Under the pieces are notes generated by a model. That model made no database searches and was not told the DNA's origin. It saw only the letters and a list, made by a program, of their open reading frames with translations. From positions 1 to 48,359 of the forward strand of contig CALXPY010000007.1 of NCBI GenBank assembly GCA_944390395.1: a stretch of DNA of 48,359 nucleotides, given 5' to 3'. Every line of letters begins with the position of its first letter. The stretch's first letter is position 1. Shown one piece after another: positions 1-8,488 of this stretch. A program made the position numbers and the translations under genes. Source of the stretch: an uncultured Clostridia bacterium (GTDB lineage Bacteria; Bacillota; Clostridia; TANB77; CAG-508).

Positions 1-110
1 TCTTTTCCAATATATATAATTCCACCATTAGCATTTGCCATACCACAAATCCATTTTAAATATTCGTCTTTCCAAACTGCTTTAAATTCTATATCTTGAT
101 TTTCTATCAT
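1..110 (-). CDS. AlbA_2 (Schlafen-type) domain protein, N-terminal fragment cut by window edge
   Basis: Only the first 36 codons are present; the rest lies beyond base 1. The start is the ATG at 108-110. The translation begins MIENQDIEFKAVWKDEYLKW and continues into ICGMANANGGIIYIGK. This is the usual opening of the AlbA_2 / divergent AAA-4 family (ExxxxEFK, a conserved tryptophan, then FANANGG.IYIG). Family members are putative DNA-binding or ATP-binding regulators, often in accessory or defence-linked regions. It lies 3' of the Fic module on the same strand, across a 215-base gap. The family is recognised from motifs only; the downstream domain cannot be seen. Confidence 0.75.
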   Translation of the reverse strand, partial: MIENQDIEFKAVWKDEYLKWICGMANANGGIIYIGK

Positions 111-325
111 ATAAAAAACCGTTCCTTTCAATTAATTATATTTAATATTTTAAGTTTCAATAATTCCATATGTTGCTTTTGAACTATTTTTAGATGTTAT
201 TTCATACTTTATCTTAATCTCATTACTGTTAAATAATAACTTTGACTATAAAAACATTGATTTATTCTACATTATTTTTTGGTTTTTTTACTTTATATTA
301 CAGTAAACTTCTATACTATATAATA

Positions 326-928
326 TTAATTGTCAACACCTTTTTCCAAACATTTATATAAAATATTTTCCAGTTTTTCTGTATATACAATTGAAAGCTT
401 CATTGCTTCCATTATCTCTTTTGTTGGTACTTCTTTTAAATTTAATCTATAGCCATTTAATAGAGCTAATTGTCTTATAAATTCTCTACTTGTTCTACCA
501 TTTCCTTCTCTAAAAGGGTGTAATACATTTATTTCTGCTAGATAATATGCCAATCTCTTTGCCAATTCTTTTTTATCATAATTTTGTAAATATTTTTCTT
601 TTTTTAATTTATCAAGTAAAATTTTTAATTCATTTTCTATATATTCCCATTCTGCAAATCTAAATTCATCTTTAGAAATATTTTCCTTTCTAAATTCTCC
701 AGCAAATGGATATATGTCTTCAAATAAATATTTATGAATATTTTTTAGATGTTCTATATTAAAATTACCTGTAACACCCATTTTACGCAATCCTAACAAT
801 TTAGCAGCTGTAATTTTAGCTTCATAATATCGTAATTTTTTTGGATCTTTTAAATTCAATTTATTTATTAGAACATTACTATTCTCATAACAATATTGTG
901 ATTTCCTATTCTCATATAAATTAGACAT
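326..928 (-). CDS. fic: Fic family protein (AMP-transferase), probable toxin
   Basis: This 200-residue protein carries a complete Fic core motif, HPFREGNGRTSR (residues 137-148). It contains the catalytic His, the anion-binding GNGR and the second Arg. Fic proteins normally transfer AMP from ATP to hydroxyl side chains of target proteins. Near the C-terminus TEKLEN (183-188) fits the inhibitory helix consensus (S/T)xxxE(G/N) in the position used by class III Fic proteins, with E187 as the candidate inhibitory glutamate. The ATG at 928 has a good AAGGAG ribosome site. A small antitoxin-like gene lies 79 bases upstream on the same strand, so the pair looks like a toxin-antitoxin operon. The target protein cannot be predicted. 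Confidence 0.92.
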   Translation of the reverse strand: MSNLYENRKSQYCYENSNVLINKLNLKDPKKLRYYEAKITAAKLLGLRKMGVTGNFNIEHLKNIHKYLFEDIYPFAGEFRKENISKDEFRFAEWEYIENELKILLDKLKKEKYLQNYDKKELAKRLAYYLAEINVLHPFREGNGRTSREFIRQLALLNGYRLNLKEVPTKEIMEAMKLSIVYTEKLENILYKCLEKGVDN

Positions 929-977
929 TTTGCTCTCCTTATTAATATTTAATTTAATTTAAATTTACAACTAATAA

Positions 978-1000
978 AGGGCTGCAATTACTGCAGTCCT
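978..1000 (-). terminator. Hairpin between antitoxin-like gene and fic
   Basis: On the minus strand GGACTGCA and TGCAGCCC form an 8-bp stem (one G-T pair) around a short loop, followed by a modest T-rich stretch (TTTATT). It starts 8 bases after the antitoxin stop. It could partly terminate transcription and keep fic below antitoxin expression. The weak T tract makes a full terminator unlikely. Confidence 0.5.
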
Positions 1001-1007
1001 TAAGTTT

Positions 1008-1181
1008 TTAATATTCTATTGGCTCATTTTTTATCATTTCTATTAACTCTGGCATATCAACTTTATCTTCTGCGTACATTTTAAACATATTTATATCATT
1101 ATCATTTATTTGCATTCCTTCTAATTCCAAATCGTGTTTTATGTTGCTTATATCAAAGTTAAAAACTTTTTCATCAAACAT
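1008..1181 (-). CDS. VbhA-like Fic antitoxin (57 aa)
   Basis: A small ORF with ATG at 1179-1181 and a strong GGAGGAAGGA ribosome site. It encodes 57 residues ending MIKNEPIEY. The core, HDLELEGMQINDNDINMFKM followed by YAEDKVDMPELIEMI, matches the layout of small antitoxins of class I Fic proteins (helix with an xxxEG inhibitory motif, then a GMxLTxED-like turn and a second helix). The inhibitory motif is D17-xxx-E21-G22, with Asp where Ser/Thr is usual. It lies immediately upstream of fic under its own promoter, as expected for an antitoxin. Assignment is from motif and context. Confidence 0.72.
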   Translation of the reverse strand: MFDEKVFNFDISNIKHDLELEGMQINDNDINMFKMYAEDKVDMPELIEMIKNEPIEY

Positions 1182-1230
1182 AATTATTTATCCTTCCTCC
1201 CTTTTCTATGCATATATAGATTAAGGGTTT

Positions 1231-1252
1231 AAATCTAGTTGAAAAATAATTA
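1231..1252 (-). repeat. 22-bp element shared with the DUF362 gene leader, containing a dyad
   Basis: These 22 bases recur exactly at 34750-34771. The element overlaps a near-palindrome (GAAAATAATTATTTTTC on the minus strand, 1243-1259). It lies between the promoter -10 at 1269 and the antitoxin start at 1181, the position of a repressor operator or a 5' leader signal. Confidence 0.55.
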
Positions 1253-1268
1253 TTTTCCACACAATAAT

Positions 1269-1297
1269 ATTATACCATATTTTTGCATAAAAGTCAA
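1269..1297 (-). promoter_or_regulatory. Sigma-A promoter of the antitoxin-fic unit
   Basis: Minus-strand TTGACT (1292-1297), 17-bp spacer, TATAAT (1269-1274). This is near consensus and lies about 90 bases upstream of the antitoxin start, with an operator-like dyad in between. Confidence 0.8.
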
Positions 1298-1351
1298 ATT
1301 TATATATTCACTTATCCTTAGAGCTGTACGCATTTCAGCATTATGTTTTAT

Positions 1352-2590
1352 TTAAATAATTTCTGTAACCATGTTGCTCCAATTGGCTAAAAATTCCATT
1401 ATATAATCCTCTACTTGTTTCTTTTCTATTTTGTTTATATTCCTTATGTTTAGTACTTCTATGACTTCCTCTTGCAATTTCACTTTAGCTGTTCCTATTA
1501 TTTGATTTTTTTCAATGGGGGCTTCAAAATAATAAATTGCATTTATTTCTATTGTTATATTATCCAGGTCTGTATTTTTTATAGCCATTTTTTTATTATT
1601 AATTTCATCTAATTCTAATTTAATATTGCTATTTTTGCATTTATTAATAATAATCCTGTTGCTATTTATTCTATTCCATTCTTCAAATTGTTGTAAAACT
1701 TTTTCTTCTACATCTACTACTTGAAAATTTTTAAATGCATATTCTATTAATTTTATACTATCCGATGTTCTAATTTTTTTAGTATCTGCACCCAATACAA
1801 CTGTTATTATATCTAAATTTCCTCTTTTGCATCCTGTTACAAGGCATCTTCCTGCTCCATTTGTAAAACCTGTTTTTATTCCATACACACCTGATAAACT
1901 ACCTAACAATTCATTTGTATTTGTCAATGTTTTAGGATTATTATTTATTCTTACTGTATAAGTTTTTGTATTTACTATTTCTTTAAATTTAGGTATTCCC
2001 ATTGCATAATCTGCCATTTTTGCTAATTCTTCTGCTGTAGTATAATGTTCATCTTCATCTAATCCATGTGGAGTAACAAAATGAGTATTGGTTAAGCCTA
2101 ATTCTTTTGCTTTATTATTCATCATTTCTGCAAAGCCTTCTACGCTTCCTCCTAAATGTATTGCTAATGCCACTGCCGCATCGTTCCCTGAAACTAATAA
2201 TAGTCCATATAATAAATCATGAACTGTTATTTTGTCATCTTTTTTTAAACCTAATCGGGATCCTCCCGTCCATGCTGCTTTATTTTCTATTGTAACAACA
2301 TCATCTAGTTTTGCATTTTCTAGTACCACTGTAGCAGTCATGATTTTTGTGGTACTAGCCATTTTAAATTGCTTTTTCCCGTTCTTTTCAAATAGTATTC
2401 TTTTTCCAGTTCTATCATATATTAAAGCAACTTGCGAATTAATATTTGGTGTGTTCTCTACATTTTTTGAAGTTTCTATTACTTCATTAACATTTATTTC
2501 TTCTGTATCTTCTAAATCGGCAAATACTAAGCTATTTGATAATATAATTATTAGAATACTAAAAATTAGAAAAATTCTCTTTATTTTCAT
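1352..2590 (-). CDS. dacF: D-alanyl-D-alanine carboxypeptidase (DacF/DacA type)
   Basis: A 412-residue penicillin-binding protein with the three active-site motifs of S11 peptidases: STTK (79-82, Ser79 nucleophile), SGN in VSGNDAAVALA, and KTG in GIKTGFTNGAGR. An N-terminal signal peptide (hydrophobic residues 5-23 ending VFA) sends it outside, where it trims the terminal D-Ala of peptidoglycan stem peptides. A C-terminal beta-domain and a possible amphipathic anchor follow the catalytic domain. The chosen start is the ATG at 2588-2590, eight bases after AGAGGTGAT; a GTG at 2602 would sit inside that ribosome site. In spore formers the DacF subtype acts in spore cortex synthesis. The subtype call is inference. 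Confidence 0.9.
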   Translation of the reverse strand: MKIKRIFLIFSILIIILSNSLVFADLEDTEEINVNEVIETSKNVENTPNINSQVALIYDRTGKRILFEKNGKKQFKMASTTKIMTATVVLENAKLDDVVTIENKAAWTGGSRLGLKKDDKITVHDLLYGLLLVSGNDAAVALAIHLGGSVEGFAEMMNNKAKELGLTNTHFVTPHGLDEDEHYTTAEELAKMADYAMGIPKFKEIVNTKTYTVRINNNPKTLTNTNELLGSLSGVYGIKTGFTNGAGRCLVTGCKRGNLDIITVVLGADTKKIRTSDSIKLIEYAFKNFQVVDVEEKVLQQFEEWNRINSNRIIINKCKNSNIKLELDEINNKKMAIKNTDLDNITIEINAIYYFEAPIEKNQIIGTAKVKLQEEVIEVLNIRNINKIEKKQVEDYIMEFLANWSNMVTEII

Positions 2591-2597
2591 AAAAAAG

Positions 2598-2629
2598 ATC
2601 ACCTCTTAAATTATATTTTAAAAGGTGAT
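2598..2629 (-). terminator. Terminator of the T4SS operon overlapping the dacF ribosome site
   Basis: Arms 2617-2629 and 2598-2610 pair at 12 of 13 positions around a 6-base loop and are followed on the minus strand by CTTTTTT. This is a good intrinsic terminator 18 bases after the last T4SS-locus gene. Its 3' arm contains the AGAGGTGAT used by dacF. Confidence 0.75.
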
Positions 2630-2646
2630 TTTTATGATTTATATTT

Positions 2647-3948
2647 TTATCTTGTTCTTGAGGGAGCACCATATTCTTCTTCAATTTCTTCGTGAATTTC
2701 TTCTAATTTTTCATCTGGAGTTTTTCCTGATCTTTCTTCATATTTTCTCATAAACTCTTCCACTGAAACCTTTGCTTTTTCTGCTTCTTTTCTTAATGTT
2801 GTTTCATCTCCATTTTCTAAAACTATTATATCATCAGGTCCCAATTTATCATTACTTGCAGTTTCGTCGATATTTTCCATTCTTGTTTCTCCATCTCTTT
2901 CTATTTCTGGTTCTGCTTTTTTTAATTCGTCCTCCATATCTACGTTTCTACTTCTATCCATAAAATCTTTTACTTCTTTTGATGTTGGCATTTGGCTACG
3001 AGTCTCTATTGGTGCAGAAATATATCTTTTTTCTTCATTTCTACTAAGTTCTGCTCTTACATAATCCACTTCAATTATTCCATACTGCCCTATTCTAACT
3101 GAAAGATACTCTTCTGTCCCATTCATAGAATTTCTTCCTTCTATTTGTAACATTCCCTGAACTTGTTCCTCTTGTACAACACTTCCGTCTCTACTATTAA
3201 TGGAAGTTATTGTTTGACCTGTTGTCGTTCCTTCTAAATTTTCTAGGCTATCTATAGTTCCAATTTGACCATCTGCTGTTATTCCTACAAAAGAAAACAT
3301 TCCACTTTGTCCTTTACTAGCATTTGAATATACTACACCTATTTTTACATATCCTTTTTCCTTTATTTCTGGTATCATATCTGCTAAATTCTCTGTTCCT
3401 GTTACTTTTTCATAAGGATCTATTTCTTGCTTATTTGTAATCTTGTCAAAAACTATTTCTTTGTCTGTATCTACTTCTGAATAAGATTTTACTTCATCAT
3501 CTCCCATAAATTCTTTTACATCTTCTACTCTTTTTTCTGCCTCTAAATCTTCTAATTCATCCTTAGAAAAATATCTATCTTCTCTTTCTAACTTTTCCGG
3601 AATTTCAAAATTTTCTATATCATCTAAATTTAATGTTAAGAAATAGTTTTCATCTATAGCTCTAAGATTTTCTATATATTCTGGTGCAAATTGTAATTTT
3701 CCTTTGTTATCAACAATGGCCACTAAATTTTGTTCCTTGTCAAAAATTTGATACTCACTTGTATTATCTTCTTTATTATTTATTTTTACAACGAATAAAT
3801 CTTTTTCTAAAATTCCGGCTTGTTCAAATTCAAAATCTTTATAGTAAACAATATTTTCCAATTCCTCTGCTTCTTCCAAATTAGCTTTTACATTATTATT
3901 GATATCCAAAACAATTTGCTTTAACTCTTTAGCTTCTTTATTTTCCAT
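2647..3948 (-). CDS. Acidic soluble protein of unknown function, last gene of the T4SS locus
   Basis: 433 residues; I do not recognise the family. There is no signal peptide and no membrane segment. The sequence is strongly acidic and Glu-rich, with predicted coiled or helical ends (residues 1-35 and about 370-430). A more compact, beta-looking middle (about 185-320) is rich in Gly, Thr and Ser, with segments such as KIGVVYSNASKGQSGMFSFV. The C-terminus is a Glu/Lys helix ending SRTR. It is last in the T4SS operon, 83 bases after the NTF2-like membrane protein, and is followed by the terminator. A cytosolic accessory factor, chaperone or secreted substrate are all possible. ATG at 3948 with AGAAAGGAT upstream. 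Confidence 0.8.
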   Translation of the reverse strand: MENKEAKELKQIVLDINNNVKANLEEAEELENIVYYKDFEFEQAGILEKDLFVVKINNKEDNTSEYQIFDKEQNLVAIVDNKGKLQFAPEYIENLRAIDENYFLTLNLDDIENFEIPEKLEREDRYFSKDELEDLEAEKRVEDVKEFMGDDEVKSYSEVDTDKEIVFDKITNKQEIDPYEKVTGTENLADMIPEIKEKGYVKIGVVYSNASKGQSGMFSFVGITADGQIGTIDSLENLEGTTTGQTITSINSRDGSVVQEEQVQGMLQIEGRNSMNGTEEYLSVRIGQYGIIEVDYVRAELSRNEEKRYISAPIETRSQMPTSKEVKDFMDRSRNVDMEDELKKAEPEIERDGETRMENIDETASNDKLGPDDIIVLENGDETTLRKEAEKAKVSVEEFMRKYEERSGKTPDEKLEEIHEEIEEEYGAPSRTR

Positions 3949-4031
3949 TTAAATCTCAAATCCTTTCTTATATTACAAATTTGGATGAAAAAGAATAAGC
4001 TGATTCTCTTTCATCCTTTGTTTTTTAGTAA

Positions 4032-5372
4032 CTATTTCATAGTAAATGACATTACAAAATCTGTTCCTTCCTTTAATTGCATTGCTATAGTCATTGTATA
4101 TATACCATCTTCTCTTTCTGTTTTATCTTGCAATTTTAAGTCAACTGTTGATATATCTCCACTTTCAGCATAGTTAGTATATCCAACTGTATTTTTCTCA
4201 AATATACTATTTTGTATATATTGTTCAAATTCTTCTAATGTTTTATAATTGTTATTTCTAAATGTTTCATCCATCTTGTTATATACATATCTGTAATCCT
4301 TTGTATTTAATGCGTCCACTATTTTTTGAACATTATATAACACTTTGTCTTTTCTATTACTATTGTTATATTTCTCTAAAAATTCTGGTAAATCAATTGT
4401 ATAAGTATCTAACAATATGTCATAATCATTAACACCATTTTCTCTAAATATATAATAGTTTCCAAAATCGTCTATGCAAATATATTGTTTATATTCTTCT
4501 TTTTCTTCTATTTTGTATAAGTTTATACCCTTTAGTTCATAGTTTGCCATATATTCATTGTACTCATCTTCTGTGGCAAAATCTTCAAGAGTTTTTGCAC
4601 TTTTAATGTCCATTTGAACTATTTCACTATTATGTACATTTATATAATTTAAAAAGTCATTATAATCTGTAAATTTAGCTGTTCTATATTCTTCATTTAG
4701 TCTAGAATACGCTTCTTCTGGCCTGTACATTAATTCATAAATGTAATTATCGAAATACTTATCTAGTACATTTTTTTCTGAAACTGTTACATCTTCTTGT
4801 GTATTATAATTATTCTTTTCTATTGGACTAGTTGCTAATTTGCTACCTTGATTATTTATATATCCATCAAATACCTCTTTATTTATTGGAATTACTGAAA
4901 AAGTTAAATTTGCTTGATCCATTTTTAATATTAAGTATAATTCTTGTTTTTCCTCTGTATTTCTTATTATTGATTTTGTAAAAAATACAGGATATAAAGA
5001 ATCATCATATATATATGCTTCTTCCAAAATTAAATTATAATCTGATAAATTGTGTCTTTCTATTTTATTAACGGCATTCTCTAATGTAATTCCATTCGCT
5101 TCACAATATGCATTATCTAGCACACTATATATTCCTTCTGAATTACCATAAGAATCGTAAATACAATATTTCTTTATCATTTCTTCCAAACTATAAAATT
5201 TATTATAATCTTCTAACTTTTCAACTTTTTCTGAATATGTAACAGACGGGGCTGGTACATAAGTTTCGTTTTCATATTCATCTCTATTTAATAGTAATAA
5301 TAACAATGCAACTATTATTATTATAATTATAACTACTATTATTATAATTTTATATAAATTAGATTTAGACAT
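4032..5372 (-). CDS. Membrane-anchored protein with NTF2-like repeats (VirB8/TcpC-like candidate)
   Basis: 446 residues: a short basic N-terminus, one very hydrophobic membrane segment (about 8-30, mostly Ile/Val/Leu), then an extracytoplasmic region. That region seems to hold two or three related domains. Two stretches, around residues 215-245 (AYSRLNEEYRTAKFTDYNDF) and 365-395 (YNKMDETFRNNNYKTLEEF), share the pattern of NTF2-like helices (YxxxxEx(F/Y)Rxxxxx(T/D)xxxF). A single anchor followed by NTF2-like folds is the layout of VirB8 and TcpC scaffold proteins in type IV systems. It sits 10 bases after the cell-wall hydrolase gene. The VirB8 role is inference from architecture and place. 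Confidence 0.7.
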   Translation of the reverse strand: MSKSNLYKIIIIVVIIIIIIVALLLLLLNRDEYENETYVPAPSVTYSEKVEKLEDYNKFYSLEEMIKKYCIYDSYGNSEGIYSVLDNAYCEANGITLENAVNKIERHNLSDYNLILEEAYIYDDSLYPVFFTKSIIRNTEEKQELYLILKMDQANLTFSVIPINKEVFDGYINNQGSKLATSPIEKNNYNTQEDVTVSEKNVLDKYFDNYIYELMYRPEEAYSRLNEEYRTAKFTDYNDFLNYINVHNSEIVQMDIKSAKTLEDFATEDEYNEYMANYELKGINLYKIEEKEEYKQYICIDDFGNYYIFRENGVNDYDILLDTYTIDLPEFLEKYNNSNRKDKVLYNVQKIVDALNTKDYRYVYNKMDETFRNNNYKTLEEFEQYIQNSIFEKNTVGYTNYAESGDISTVDLKLQDKTEREDGIYTMTIAMQLKEGTDFVMSFTMK

Positions 5373-5382
5373 TTTTTGCCTC

Positions 5383-8300
5383 CTATTTCTCTACTTTTAT
5401 GTACTCGCCCATAGCTATTACAACATTATTTATATCTCCCCAACCTGTTGGTGAACCATCATAAGGATTAGATACATATACCCTTCCATCAGATCCAATA
5501 TCTGTTATTGTCATCCAGTGTTGAACTGAAGAATATGGGTTGTTCTTTGAAGTTCCAGCTCCATTTACATATACAATAACTGGATTTCCACTTCTTAAAT
5601 GTTCCTCTATATCACTTATATACTTACTTGTATCTGAAGTATCTGTATATATTACTTGTGATTTTGGAGCATATTGTTTTACTATACCTGGTATACTTTG
5701 TGTTCCTGATGTTGACCAATCTCCTGGAGTAAAGTTATATCCATATCCACTTAATGCAGTAGCAACAGCAGCCAAACTACAGCCTACTTCACTTATTGTG
5801 CTACCTGCATAAGGGTCATCTGCCCATTCACCTTTATTTTGTTTATACTCTGTATATACTTTTCCAGAAGAACTATGATAACTTGAAGCTCCTGAAGTAC
5901 TTGAGCCACCTGATGAGCTTCCACCTCCTGGTGAAAATATATCTTTTTCGTTTTCTGGAGTTCTTGTTATTTCTCTATCTGGAGCTGCTGGATGTCTTGC
6001 CAATTGCTCTTCTGTATAGAAGATATAATAATCTCTTGAAAAAGCATCTGATACATCATATTTTCCAGTTACAAAAGTTTCAAAAGCGGCTTCTCTTGCT
6101 ATCATAACTGATGCATAATCTCCACTAAGGTATGACCACCAATTATCCCAAATAAACATATAGTGTTGGTATGTATCTTTTCCATACCTTGCCATACCTT
6201 CTTTATATACTTGTTCAAATGTATATCCATTTTTTGTTGGTAAATGTCCATTTTGATGTACTATAGCTAATAAAGCATAAAGTTGATGTTGTGGTAGATT
6301 TAAATCTTTTAGCATATTAGCTAAATTATCAAGTTCTGTTTGAATTAATTGATTTCCTATACTATCTACCAATTCTTTTTCAATATATATTTGCTTGTCC
6401 CTAATATTTTCATTTCCATAATTTGCAGTAGCTCCTTTACCTAATTTACCATTTACATAGCTTTCTACATTAGGTACAGTTGTTTCTGTTGTTCCATCTT
6501 TAAGTACCATTCCAGAAACTGCAAATTTTGAGTGATGTGATTTCCATTGTAAGTCTGCATTACCAATTGTTGGCCAACCTGCACCATCATTATACATTAA
6601 ATAATATTTTCCATCTGCTGATTGTGGAGCTTCACTAGAATGAGAAAATTGGAACAAATAATCTGCCGCATTAGAAATTGTAGAATCTCCAGTTGTGCCA
6701 CCATTATTACCTGTGTTTCCACTATCTCCACTATTTCCTCCTCCACTTTCATTATCATGTGCTGGATTATCATCGCCAACATATCCTTCATCTACTAAAA
6801 ATCCTTCTGGATTAAATATGCTATAATCAAGTTCTAGTACACCATAATTTTTTCCTGTATATTTATACATTATATATCTCATAATGTTTTCTAAATATTG
6901 TGTATCAGAATTTTGTTCTAACAAATAAAATAGCATTTGTGCACCACTAATCAAATTACCTTCTGCACTCATTTTTCTCGTAGAATTTGGTATTTTAAAT
7001 GGTATTTCCATTAGTCCTATAAAGCTCTTTTTACCGTCTCCTTTTTCTCCTGTTCTATCTTTTTGGTTTACTATCTTACCTCCACCCCATGTTTCTGTTT
7101 CGGTAGTTTCAACCATATTATATGTCCTATTTATTTGTTTTAAAACATCTGAAATAACTTTATCTGGTAATCTTCTTGGACCCGCTTCTCCTGTCACATC
7201 TGGTCCTTTAACTGTTTTATCATAAATTATAGTATGTTCCATAATCCATGTTTTAGCATAAGTAACTTCTACTCTTGGTACTTGTGTTACAACAGTTGTT
7301 ATAGTTGTATCAGTCCCGCTTCCAACTATTTCATAACTTATTTTTTCTTCTGTGCGTATTACTTCTTGACTTAATTCATCCCTTATTACTACAGTTTCTA
7401 TATTTTTTCTTTGCAATTGATAATCAATTGTTTCTGTAGTAATTACAGTAGTTTTATCATACATTAAAGTCAAATATATTTCTGTATCATTTTTTATAAT
7501 ATCTGTTAAACCAGCCAAAAATTCTGGATTTTGAACAATTAAACCTAATATGAAGAAAAACTGTGCTGAAGTAGTATATTGTGTTATCATTTCTTTATAA
7601 TTAATATATCTTAAAGCTACATTTGTTATTTCTGAAGTTACTCTTCCATTTTCTTCTACTGTTGTGGTAGAGATTTCTGGTACAACTAATTGTGCATTTT
7701 CATCAATTGAGAAATAGTTTTTTATATTTTCATCGCCATTTTCTGCCATTTTCTTATATTCGTCTAATGGTTTATAATAAATTCTTTTTATTTGTGATAA
7801 ATCCGTTGATGTTGCTGTATCTAGCGCTCTATACATAAACACTCGCGGTGGTGTTCCTGCTAAAACATCACCTTCATATTGTTCTCTATTTAATTCTTCT
7901 GTAACAGCTTGAGCCTCTATAAACATTCTAACATATTTTCTATTAGCTATCTTTAAAGCTTCTTCATAATTAGCTGCTCCAGTTTCTGACAAATCTCCTG
8001 CAAGCTTTAAATCTCCTATATCTATGTCTGTTTTTTGTTTTAATTGTTCTATTATTTCATCAATTTGCTCATCTGTTATTATAATTCCCTCGTCATCTGC
8101 AATAAATAAAGAACCTGTAGCTTCAATAATTGCGTCTAATATACTTTTTACTCCATTTCCCACTGCATTAAAAATTCCTAATATAAATGTAGCAAGAATT
8201 ATAATAATAATAAATGGCATTAATGTACTTATTACTGCATGTATTATAGCTTTCCTTCTAAGTTTTTTATTTTTTGCTAGATTTAATGCGTTTTTAGCAG

Positions 8301-8475
8301 CCCCTACTACATTTCCTGTTGCTATATTTTTTGCTAAATTTGCAGTATCCTTAACTCCCTGTGTAGTAGACTTTATATCATCAGAGGCTTTTTTTGCTAA
8401 ATTGTTTTGTGATTCACCATTTTGATTTTCTTGTCCATCAATTGGCTCTTCGTTGTCCCTTTCGTTAAATTCCAT
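5383..8475 (-). CDS. Membrane-anchored bifunctional cell-wall hydrolase: GH24-like muramidase plus C39-like peptidase
   Basis: 1030 residues. After a polar, Asn/Gln-rich cytosolic start comes one membrane segment (about 76-106). A large extracytoplasmic region of unknown fold (about 120-570) and a Gly/Ser/Asn-rich linker follow. Residues about 600-860 resemble GH24 lysozymes: a Glu in SSEAP, then YNDGAGWPTIGNAD (compare the family's Y.D..G..TIGyG), and later LPQHQLYALLAIVHQNG. The C-terminal 150 residues fit the Peptidase_C39_2 fold with Cys899 (GCSLAAVA), His986 (HWMTITDI) and Asn1003 (VSNPYDG). It is the VirB1-like component that opens peptidoglycan for the T4SS. Gram-positive systems more often use an NlpC/P60 peptidase here. 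Confidence 0.85.
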   Translation of the reverse strand: MEFNERDNEEPIDGQENQNGESQNNLAKKASDDIKSTTQGVKDTANLAKNIATGNVVGAAKNALNLAKNKKLRRKAIIHAVISTLMPFIIIIILATFILGIFNAVGNGVKSILDAIIEATGSLFIADDEGIIITDEQIDEIIEQLKQKTDIDIGDLKLAGDLSETGAANYEEALKIANRKYVRMFIEAQAVTEELNREQYEGDVLAGTPPRVFMYRALDTATSTDLSQIKRIYYKPLDEYKKMAENGDENIKNYFSIDENAQLVVPEISTTTVEENGRVTSEITNVALRYINYKEMITQYTTSAQFFFILGLIVQNPEFLAGLTDIIKNDTEIYLTLMYDKTTVITTETIDYQLQRKNIETVVIRDELSQEVIRTEEKISYEIVGSGTDTTITTVVTQVPRVEVTYAKTWIMEHTIIYDKTVKGPDVTGEAGPRRLPDKVISDVLKQINRTYNMVETTETETWGGGKIVNQKDRTGEKGDGKKSFIGLMEIPFKIPNSTRKMSAEGNLISGAQMLFYLLEQNSDTQYLENIMRYIMYKYTGKNYGVLELDYSIFNPEGFLVDEGYVGDDNPAHDNESGGGNSGDSGNTGNNGGTTGDSTISNAADYLFQFSHSSEAPQSADGKYYLMYNDGAGWPTIGNADLQWKSHHSKFAVSGMVLKDGTTETTVPNVESYVNGKLGKGATANYGNENIRDKQIYIEKELVDSIGNQLIQTELDNLANMLKDLNLPQHQLYALLAIVHQNGHLPTKNGYTFEQVYKEGMARYGKDTYQHYMFIWDNWWSYLSGDYASVMIAREAAFETFVTGKYDVSDAFSRDYYIFYTEEQLARHPAAPDREITRTPENEKDIFSPGGGSSSGGSSTSGASSYHSSSGKVYTEYKQNKGEWADDPYAGSTISEVGCSLAAVATALSGYGYNFTPGDWSTSGTQSIPGIVKQYAPKSQVIYTDTSDTSKYISDIEEHLRSGNPVIVYVNGAGTSKNNPYSSVQHWMTITDIGSDGRVYVSNPYDGSPTGWGDINNVVIAMGEYIKVEK

Positions 8476-8488
8476 AATTTACCTCACA

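Noticed and set aside
150..242. Open minus-strand stretch ending KATYGIIET
   Set aside because: About 30 codons without a start codon or ribosome site; may be a gene remnant but cannot be supported.
326..360. TTGACA with a nearby TATAGA at the 3' end of fic
   Set aside because: The TTGACA is formed by fic's own last codons and the spacing to the -10-like sequence is only 15 bases.
2107..2609. Plus-strand ORFs opposite dacF
   Set aside because: Low-complexity mirrors of a strongly supported gene with no ribosome sites.
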